Source: Elysia marginata (Eukaryota; Mollusca; Gastropoda; Plakobranchidae). Taken from it: a stretch of 63,579 bases of DNA. The translations under genes and the position numbers were made by a program. Positions 37,301 to 48,300 of the stretch are shown in pieces. The DNA lies in assembly GCA_019649035.1 (NCBI GenBank), contig BMAT01008308.1:2130-65708 (forward strand), given 5' to 3'. Every line of letters begins with the position of its first letter. Within the stretch, counting starts at the first letter, position 1. Below the pieces are notes generated by a model. The model saw only the letters and a program-made list of their open reading frames with translations, had not been told where the DNA came from and did not search any database.

Positions 37301-40300
37301 ACATATTTTGACTTGACTGAATATTGATTTTTTCATTTTAATTTACCTTGCTTTTTGCCTTTATGTAAACATCTGAAGGTGTAAAATTTACCAATGCCAA
37401 CAATTTTTTGTGATTGTCAATATGCACAATGTATATAAAAATTTCATCGGCATACTTCTGATGTTTTCCAGAGAATTGACATGGTGCCTGATCTTCTGAG
37501 TTCTAATCTGTGTTCATTGAGAAGTAAAGTGTACAGGTGAGAGCTCCAAATGATAGTGGATTAAAAAAGTTTGGCATCCCTATTATTCTACAACAATTTC
37601 AAAGAGCACTATAACATGCAAGGTTATTAAGGGCATGCAGGCTAGTCTATTCTCTTCCATCTTTGGCAAGTTATACTGGAAATGCAAAGAAAAAAAGAAC
37701 CTGCCATGACATTTTTAAACAAATGAAGGTATTGATCTTGGGAGCAGCTATTAATTGTTGTGCCATCAGCTGCATGGTTCTGTTTGTCCTAATTTTTGCT
37801 TAGAAAACATCAAGGTGTCATGCACTGTCCAGTTTCACGGTTTACCACATAATATGCAGGTGTCTCATGAAGCCAAATAAAGCTTCATATTTATGTATAA
37901 TTAAAGTCTTTATTTTGATCTAGTAGAGGAAACTAGAGCAAAATTGCTTGTCAGTATGTATAAGCAAAGTTTAAAGCCAGCTCTAAAGACTAACCTGAGT
38001 TGGGTTTGAACATTTTTTAGATATTAATCAAAAAATTTATTTTATGAATTATTGAAACAAGTGCAAATGCTCTTACCATTATACTGAAATTGCTGTATCT
38101 GTGAGTCATTCGGCTTAATTTTTTTCCCTTTTGTTTTCCTTTTTTTTTCAATAGATTTGCTTTCTCTGTCATATGGGAAATCTCACCAACAGCAGATATT
38201 GTTAAAACTGATTTTACAAAGAGCATCATAGACTCAAAGGTAATCCAAGTATAAATGATATCTGATTGATCTACTCTTTTTCTTTTAAAAACTTTTGATA
38301 TTTATCACTTACACTCACAAAATTTCAAGACCCTCAAATGGAATTTTGTTATTGTAATTGCTTTTTTTTTCATCTTTTTAGTCAAGTCCAATTTAGTTCA
38401 CCTTTTTCATATTTTGCTTTCTGCATTATCTATTTGAAAATATTGTCTACTACACAGAAAGAATTATTCTTTTATTTCCTGGAATCTTAAGACCACAACA
38501 ATCGCTATACTTATTAAAATCTTTTACAATCCTAATAATTGCCTATAGCTGCATATATTTTTTTGAACAAAATTTTGCTGTCATATCAATAACCAAGAAA
38601 AATAACAAAGGAAATGTAGTGGCAAGGAGTTCAAGAAGAAAAAAGACAACCTTGACAACAAACACTGAGGAGATTATGCAATTCAAAATGAACTTGTTTT
38701 GAAAATTTTTTGTTGGACGAGATGGTATTGCAATTCAAAATAAACCATGAATTTCTGATAATGAACTTGTTAAATCTAGTTATTAGAACTTTGAAATGGA
38801 GTGAACAAAGCTAAGCCAAGGATATTTATTGGAAAAACCATTACAAAATGATGAAATATAGTTAATTGCATAACTACCATGCTGAAAGTTAAAAAAAAAA
38901 TAATATGATCTATTAAAAAACTCACAAAAAATTATGCAAATAAGGTTAATTCATACAAAAAGTACATTTGAAATAACTGCTCAGCATTGGTTTTAAACTT
39001 AAATAATCATTAAGATGGAAGGTATAGAAGGTTTTTTTTTTTTTTTGTTATTTTTTTTTACTTTAATTTGTCTCGCTGCTAATAAATGGATTACATTCAA
39101 GTTTGGCTTTTCATTAAAATTTTTTTTTCTGAAAAGTTTCTACTACATCATTCTTTCACGAAACTATAAATTAGAGAAACTTGAAAAGTCGTCAGAGTTA
39201 CAAGAATTTTTTTAGCTCCTCTAGATAATGCTATTTTGTGTTTGGCTTTCTTTAAATTTTATTGTCCTATTCACAGGCATCGCTAACATATGCAGAGGCA
39301 CAACTGAAGATTGATGACCCCAATGCTCATGACAACCTCACCAAAAGCCTGAGGGGGCTGAACAAACTCGCCAAAGTTCTGAAGAAAAAAAGATTAGACA
39401 ATGGGTAGATACACCATATTAATGAATTGTCTGTCCAATGAAATTTTCAAATGTGTTGGAAAACACAAGACAGATAAAGAACATTACTCTCCATGTCAAG
39501 CTATCATATTCAGACTGTATTTAAAACCTGTTTGATAAAAGATTTTCTGTCAAAATTGTGCAAGTCATTATTACTTTGATTTAATATATATAGTTAAACA
39601 AATCTTTTGTTTAAAGATGTTTAGAAATAATACCCAGAGAATTGTAAACAAGGGTATTGAAATGAGGTAAGATATTAATTTATTCTTAGCAAATGCAGAA
39701 AATTAAGTATTTCATAATTACAAACCAACTAATTGTAGGAAGATAATGTTACATATGTAGAGAAGGATACCAACAATATGATTCTTGAAATACATAAGAA
39801 AGAGCTGTTAGAATTGCCTTCATTTAAAAAAACGCATGACGTATTCAATTGTTAACCACTCAGGAAATGTTTAATTTTACATCCTACAAAATTGAACCTT
39901 CTCAAACTTGTGCTGTCTCTACAGAGCTTTGAGTCTGGCATCTACTGAAGTGAGGTTCTACGTTGACAGTGAGACAAATGATCCAATAGATGTGAAGACA
40001 AAAGAACTCATGTAAGTTTTTACATAATTCGTTTTCTTGCATAGGTTATGAGAGACTTATTCCTACCCTGCCATTATGACCTGATCTATGGCCTTCTGCA
40101 TCTCAGACTAAGACATCTCTTTAGCTTTTTAAAGAGTCTGCTTATTGTTTGCTCCACTGTTATTTGTTTTGATTTCATGTGATCATTTTGCTTCAGTTTT
40201 AGCAAGTGGGATAAGTCTTTTTTATTGGCTTTAGTGACCTTTTTGGGTAAAATAATGCTTTCATAACTTTAGAAGATGTCATTTGCTAAGAGTGTATATT

Positions 40301-43300
40301 TGGAGGGTTTTTTTAATGTTAAATTGTTAAGTTATTTTTATATCTTCTCTAAGTACTTGAATTCCAAATTTGCTTTAATGGTATGTTATATTAAATGAAA
40401 AAGAGTTGGCTGCAATTGAGAAGGCTGGCTGCTCAATTGTGCTGATAATTTTATGCTCTCTCAAGGGCCATGAGCAATGTTGTAAGAACTTTATAAAGTG
40501 TCATGTTCTTTTACTTCCTTTTTTATTTACGAAACATACCATATCAAAGAATTAACCAATGTTAATAAAAAAAAAGAAAAGGTATTTTTTGTGGTTTTTT
40601 TTTATTCAATGATGTCTGTTAAAACCCAAACACTGTAGGATGATGGTCAAATTAATGTTTATACTTTTGTCCCCCCCCCCCCCCCACTTTTTTTTCTGCA
40701 GGGATACTAATTCTATGGTTGAAGAGTTCATGTTGTTGGCAAATATTTCTGTGGCAGAAAAGATCTTGTACGAGTTCCCAGACAATGCTCTGTTGAGGAG
40801 GCATCCAGCGCCACCTCCATCAAACTTTGAACCACTCATTAAGGCAGCTGAGTCTAAGGTTAACTATTTGAGAATCCAATCCTATTTGATAAACCTCACT
40901 CCTGTTCTTTATGTTGCATTCACCTACAAAAAAAAAGAAACAATAAAATGTATACCACTCTTTTGAGATTTAATAGATTTTTTTTATTCGTAAAAAATTA
41001 AATCTAAATCAGTATATAAAACTTCAGTTTTCTAGATTCAAACAATTTATTCTTATAGAATTTGGAAGTCAGGCTAAATTTTGCACAAGTCTTTAGTCTA
41101 CAGATTTGACACTACAGACTATGAGGAAAAAAAAGAGCCTATGGCAAAGCTTGTACATGCTTCTGCATTTTCAAAGCTGCAAATGAAGAATGAAGAAAAA
41201 TTTTTGAAAATCAGTATCAAAGATGTGAGGTTTTCTTGAAATGAATAAAGTTGTATTGCTCTAGTAAAATTAAAAATTTTTTTTCACTAAAAGAAAGAAA
41301 AAGCTGTTGAACATTCTAAATTGACATTGGTCTCAGAAGTTTTAACTGCCTATTTAAACTAGATTATGAAACTTAAAAATAAAAAGACTTTTCATCTTGC
41401 TCTAAGGGCTTCAAAATAGATGTGTCATCTGGAAAAGCTCTCGCAGACAGCCTAGACCAAGCTGTTGTCCCTGAAAACCCATATTTCAACACAATGCTGC
41501 GCATCATGACAACAAGATGCATGATGCAGGCTGTGTATTTCTCCAGTGGGATGCTCCAGCCTCAGGATTACCTGCACTATGGTCTGGCTACTCCAATCTA
41601 CACTCACTTCACCTCACCCATCAGAAGGTAATCTTATCCTTGTTACAAATTGTTTGCTGTAGAAAATATTTTTTTCAAAAGCTTGTTCTATGTAAAAAAA
41701 AATAATATCCTACTTCTAAACAATCTGTTAAAGGAACATGTATAATGAAAAATTTACCTGCTTTGTGGTCCATTTTCTTTTTTAAAGGACCTTTTTATTT
41801 CATAAGTGATTTTGCTGAACAAATAAGATTTTAATGTATTTGCTTTTATCACATATAAAAAGCCTATATCTTTCAACGTATGTTCCAGGTATTCAGATAT
41901 CATTGCTCACAGGCTGCTGGCTGTATGCATTGGAGCAGACGCATCCTATCCTGAGCTATTAGACAAGAGCAAGATTCAGGTGTCAAAATAGTTTGAAGTT
42001 TTTTTTGCAGTTTGCATGTTTCTGCTTAGAAAAAAATAATTTTTCAAGAATATATTGGAAAGCGCTAAAGTTTGGAACTTTTTGACTCTCAGTTTTCATA
42101 TTTCTTTGCATTGTTTGAAAGAATATACAGACCTCTGTGTTTATTTGAAGGCATCAGAAAGTTTTAAAATATTTGCTTTAAATTATAATGGGAAAAGTAT
42201 TTTTCTTCTATTGGGAATTCAATTAGAGGGCAAATTTTTATTCGTTTTGGAAAACTTTCTGTTTGAAACCGTTTGCTTGCAGACAAGAATTTTGCTACTT
42301 AATTGCATCCCCAATACTCTGGCTAGGCGTTAAAAATGCTATGATTTAGGATATTTATTTTTGCCAAGACTCAAATCTTTGAAAATGTGTGGGTTTATAA
42401 GTTGTGCAAATGTTTTGTACCTATATGGATGTTTTTCTTCATCAGAGTCTATGCAACAATCTGAACTTCCGCCACAAGATGGCTCAATATGCTGGCAGAG
42501 CATCCGTCAATCTTCACACACATGTAAGTTTTCATTCTTCTGTTACCTTTTATTTCTTTTTTAATCTGATGCAGAAAACAAACAAGCAATATCAAACTCA
42601 AATATATGGCATTTAAAATGTTAATCAATACTTTCCATGTTGTTTCCTTTTCCTTGGTTTTTTTTTTTTGACATAAAAATTTATGAAGTTAAGTTCTTTG
42701 ATAAGCTAAACATTGTTTGTAAATGTTGGAGATTTACATGAAAACTTAGCAATATCCGTTTTTATCCTGTCAGCTATTCTTCAAGAAGCGTGTTCAGGAT
42801 GAGGAAGGGCATGTGCTGTTTGTGCGAAAAAATGCCTTGCAAGTTCTTATCCCCAAGTATGGTTTAGAGGGCACTGTATTCCTCAATGATGAGGGACAGA
42901 AGTCGTCAAGCATCTTTGTCTATGATGAAGAGGTATTTGTAGTCAAAAAGTGTTCTCATTTGAGCAAGAGTCTCAAAACATTTAACATCAAACATTTAAT
43001 ATGCCTAACATATTGCCTCTGTCCAAGCTTAAGTTCTATCAAAAAACCTTTCCACAGGTACTAGCATTATTCTGATTGTAAAAATGTTCTAAAGCTCAAA
43101 TCATTTACTCCAAGACTTCAGTTTTCTGCTTTTTCCACAAGTCTATGTCATTTAATTTTGGCCGAAACTCATTGTTCGAGCAAATTGTAGGTTTATATTA
43201 GCACAAATTTATATATTGTGCAAAGAAAAAAGCAAATAGAATGCCCAGCTTTTTGTTAAAAATTAATTTTTTTGATTTGTTCAAATGCTTCAAAATTGTT

Positions 43301-45292
43301 TTTTTTTATGTTCCCAAAAATTACAAATTTTCCATTTATTAGACCAATTTTTACTTTAGTCATTATTGAGTTATCAATTTCATAAAATTTTGCAATCATT
43401 GATTCATGTTTTGAAAAGGTTGAGTTCTGTGCCCTGACCTACTCAGTGATCCTGTTCTAAAAACATGATTGTGTATCAGAATTTAATAAGTATTGTAAAC
43501 AGGTTTGGCACCATTTCTTGCTTCTTCAGGACGTGGAAAAAAAGTCGTAGGTATGTCTTTAATACCTTTTTCCTATAATTTAAATACCAACACTTAGTGA
43601 GATACATTGTCCCCTCTTTTTGCATTAGTTCATATTGGGTGATACAAAAGTGCTTTTGAAATATTTATAGCCCTTAACAAAATATTTTTCTTCAAACTGT
43701 CATCATTTCTAGAATAACACCCAGACTGCTGGTGATGTGACCATCCATGTGTTTGACCCTCTGATTGTTCAGCTTAGTATTGACCGCTCCAATGTCCAAC
43801 ACATGAAACTATCTCTGAAGCTGGTCAAACCAGTGGTAAGGAACATCTATACAGAGATGAACATTCACGCTTCAATGTCTCACTTTCTTTTGCCGGGCCT
43901 CATGTATTCTTAGTTTTATGCTATCTTGTCATGTCATTTATTATGTAAATATGATAAAATTCAAAACCAAAGCAATTTGACTTAATCAAATGTGTTAGGT
44001 CAGTCTAATTAGTCTACTTGTACTGCTTGTTACTTTGAGAGAAATGACATTTTCAGTCACTGCTCTATGGTTTGACTAATTTTCATGACATGATATAACA
44101 GTGTTTGAAGTACTGGTATTTTTTTTTATCAACCATATAATAATCAAACAATGACTGATTTGGATATAACAGCTAGCTGCTATTTACATTTTCATGTTTT
44201 TAAAACATATGCGTCATGTCCAGGGCGATTGAGTTGAAAGTCCAAAAAAAATTTTTTTTTTTTTGAGAAAACGCCATTTTAGGGAATATTTCTTTTCTTT
44301 TTCTCTATATTTTAAATCAACAAAAGTTTTGATATCATTCCATAAAATATAGATGTAATAAATATAATTTTTTTTTACGTTTAGAGGCTTAAAAATTGTC
44401 TTTTTCAAAACAATAATAGCTCTGAAGGTGAAATTGCAAAAACATTTGACTCATTGGTCCTGGTCGCAAGACATATAAAATGTAACCAGGGATCACAGTT
44501 TTCCGCGGATCCGCGAAATTCCGCGGTAGCTAAATATTCCCAAAATCCGCTCCGCGGTTCCCGCAAAAATTGCAGTCAGTGGTTTCCAGAGCGAACGGTA
44601 AACTATCCTTTTGGCTTATGAAAAATGAAATTCGCGAAATCGGTGGAAGGCACGAATGCGCTCTCATTTGCTCTGAGGCAAAATGAGGCAGGATGTCAGA
44701 CTTGCCCTGGGACGGTATCGCGCAGTCCTCCAGAATGAGTGGCGGTGACAAGAACCCCGGTTAAAAATTCATAGCTGATTCGTCGTATATCTCCGATGAT
44801 GGTCAATAAATAATTTGCTGCCCGGTACATGATTATGCATTCGCGGAAAAGCAGTTTGCTTCATTATAGCGCTAATAAAACATAGGCTACCACTAGCCTA
44901 GGTAAAAATTATTACTCGGCCGTAACTTTCTTGCCCCTGGTCTACATTATCCACACTCATTCATACACACAGACAAGTAGGGCTGTGCATGTGGGCACTG
45001 CTTAAAAACAAAAACTAGATCTAGATCTAACAAACAAAAAAGAATGGTTTCTCCTTGGTATTAGGCTAGGCGTTGGCTCTATTATATGACATAAAAAATG
45101 TACCACTGCGTTAACCGTGCCAAACTTTTTTCCAGGAAAAACATCCCACGAAACTGAAACTGAAACTCACCAGTTTTGCTCACCTCTCCAATTTCATTCA
45201 GCTGGGCTTCCTCCCTTTCTTCTACTTATCTCTTGCTATCTTTCTCTAGTTTCTATTCCATGCTTCAATCGTTCAAATTCAATATCTCTCTT

Positions 45293-45334
<42 letters not shown>

Positions 45335-48300
45335 TCCCTCTCCTCTCAAAGGTATGTTTTTTGTCAAACTTTCCTGCACTTCCTCACCCTTGAGTTTTTC
45401 TGTCCATCCCCTTCGCGAATGTCAGGAGGATAGCTCACGGCGTTGTGCTAGCGCCAGTTTAGTTTCCAGCCTCGCCGGGCGTATTGACCTTGTGACCTCA
45501 TGACCGGGGTTGCCGCTCACCTAGCTGGGTGGGCCTGCACGGCAATGAAGCTCAGTATCTATCATGATTTTGTTTTGTTTGTTTCCTAAAAACCATGCAC
45601 AGTAAGTTGCTGAAAAATGTCTCTTTATATTGGTATGATGCTTAGGAAAAGACTTGTAATTATTACTATGGAGAAAAATTTTAAACTTAGAGAGTGTTAT
45701 TGAAAAACACTGAACAATCGGTCTAGGTCACTGTGACATAATTAGGGACACACCTCACAAAAACCTTCATAACAAAATTTAGAGCCGTTGCTTTTATTTG
45801 AATGAAAAAAGAACAAAAAATAAGAAGATCGCTCCTTTTTCATGAAGTTGGTTTCATATGGGTGTCATAATGCATCTTTTAGTAAATCCAAGATAAATGA
45901 AGAGCTTTCAAGAAGTTGAATTACACACCCGGTAAATAAAGTGCGCAGATAGTCCCAATCCAACTTTATATCTCTTTAACTCTCCCTCTCTCTTTCCTCT
46001 ATTTTGCTCTCAATCCATCTATCTTTTTTACTTTCACTATTTCTTTAAACCTTTTTCCTTCTCGTTCTTTTCCACAACATAATAAGTTAAATCACCTTTC
46101 TTTGTTCTCCGTCCTCTTTTCCTACTCTCTCTCTTTCTGTCTGTCTTTCTCTCTCTCTCTCTCTCTCAGTTTTGATTTGTAAGTTATTGTTTAAAACATC
46201 TTTTTCCCTCTCTGTCTCCCTCGGCAGGCAGAGGATGCATTAAAACGTCTCCTAAGTTTAGAAGGGGTTTTCAAACTAAACTGTGCATAGAGAAAATAAC
46301 GCTGTGAGCTTTCTCCTTTTTCTCCACCCTTTCCACCCTCCCTCTTTCTCTCTCTTTTGTTCTATCCATCCCTCTCTTTTTCAGTCTCTCGTTCTTTTTA
46401 TCCCTCTCTGTCTCTCTCTCTTTCCTTTTTTTATTTGGGAAATAAAAATTAGTTTACAAAGATTCAAGCCAGCTAGAGTTTTTCATAATAAATAATGGAG
46501 GCAGCCACTGCGCAATCAAATGATTGAAATATTGTAAAGGTATGAACTAAGGTTTAAGCTATATTTCTCTAAGTGGCAAGGCGGTGGGTGCCGAGGCATC
46601 TATAAGTCGAAGGTTCGAATCATACTAAAGGCAGACATTTCGGGCATTTCCACTATAAAGCCTACTTCTCTCCACTGCTAATTTCATACCTTTACAATAT
46701 TTCAATCATTTTAGAGTTTTTCATGTGAAATGGAAAACGTAAATTGTGTGGTTGAAAAGGGGGGGGGGTAAATAGTTTCAAGCTCTGGTGCCATGCCTGG
46801 ACAAAATATCCGCATGACAGGTATTTTAATGCAGGAATCATGGTGCTACATGTTACTGAGGTCTTGTACCTGACTCTATGTCATTGATGCCTGTGGTCAA
46901 TGCATAAGGATGCGCATGTTTGCACTCACTTGCTAACAGTAAGGTAACTACATAGGAGTGAGCCCGCCATCAGAAAGAGAGTATGGCCTTTTTATGCTCG
47001 CAGCGTTCTTGTGGTAGAGATGCAGAAGCCATCTATCTGCATTTAAGGGTGCCTATGCAGTCATTTTATTGTTTGTTGAAATCATCCAACAATCTAATCT
47101 AGATAGAGCAGTGGTATACAAATAAAACGTGACAGTCGATTCATAGTAATTTAGTACACATTATGGGTGCGACAATAATATCTTTTACTGTTTTAAGGAA
47201 CGAGTAGCTTTTCATTAAATCGTCTGTGGTCCTTGACTACAATAAAGTAATGTATCTAATCTACATTTAGAATAGATTTAAATATTAGACAGGGCTAGTT
47301 CTAGCCTTGATTAAGGTTTAGGTTTAGTAGATTTCGATATATATCTACAATCTAGGCGGCCATGAAGAGAAATTAGAAAGTGGGCCTCAGAGTTCACCAT
47401 AGCAACATGTCTGCTAAATACAGTGAAAAATCAAAAGCTAAGAAATAGACCTATTTTAGTTAGATTTGTAATTCAGAGTATCACCTTAATAAGAGGATCT
47501 TTTTGAAGCAGAGTATCTTTTTGACTTATTTTAGACTAGATTAAGCAACATAATACAAGTAGACCAACTTTATGATAACTTCACTACCCAACCAAAGTTC
47601 TGACTAGATTTAGGTTCAGAAAATCTACTTAGGCTGTATGTTATGGTAACTCACTACCTGACCCCACAGAGCAAAGTTTATCAACAGTAACTGCTGCAAT
47701 GAAGTACATGTGTATATTAGACATATTACATAAATAACATATCGGCTAGTATAAGGTATAATAATCACATGTAGCATATATGTTAAATTATATACATGTA
47801 AGTAGTGTATTTTAATATTGATTTTCCAAACGTCTAAGGATGTAAGTTTGATTCATGACCGCATTTGCCCGATGACCGATCAAAGTTCAGGGGTTGAAAA
47901 AATTTTTCACTGTGATCCCTGTATAATACAAATACATTTTACTCCTTATTCTGATAGGTGGGCTACATTCATTGCCAATTTTAGAAATCGTCGCCCTAAT
48001 CAAGTAACTGTAAGGGCTATTACGTAATTTTTTCATCTTTCAGGAGTGGGCCTTAAGTGAGAACTGTTTTTATGAAATCTAACTGCATGTAAAGGGCTAT
48101 ATAATTATATAAACAAAAAATCAGTACCCTGTATCTTCAATCCAATTTGACGTAAGATAGAACAAGCTGTGAGAAATCGGGTGATATCACTATAACAGTC
48201 AGATTTGCTTGTAAGCTGTTAGATATGGGCGACAAAATGCAACATCTCAATATGTTGAAATAATTTTAAAAGTTGGCTTTAAAAGATTTTTTTATAAAGA

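Larger units (their letters stand above)
44487..47921. mobile_element. hAT-like element, about 3.4 kb, non-autonomous, in the last DIS3 intron
   Basis: CAGGGATCACAGT (44487-44499) and its exact complement ACTGTGATCCCTG (47909-47921) form 13-bp terminal inverted repeats beginning CAGGG, typical of hAT transposons. The 8-bp flanks are AATGTAAC and TATAATAC, which agree at only four positions, so the target duplication is not confirmed. The interior has a GC-rich left end with repeated TCCGCGG, CT-rich microsatellites and the foldback element at 46487-46711. I see no transposase frame. It makes up over half of the 6.3-kb intron 22 of DIS3. An alternative is two unrelated solo ends of the same family. 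Confidence 0.6.

Noticed and set aside
42055-42333. 92-codon open frame in DIS3 intron 19
   Set aside because: Phenylalanine/leucine-rich translation of AT-rich intron, without homology.
45117-45503. A 128-codon serine/leucine-rich open frame
   Set aside because: It is the translation of a CT microsatellite and its flanks inside the hAT-like element.
46574-46621. Functional tRNA gene
   Set aside because: Box A and box B are present, but I could not form a cloverleaf acceptor stem, and the unit has flanking direct repeats, so a SINE-like element fits better.
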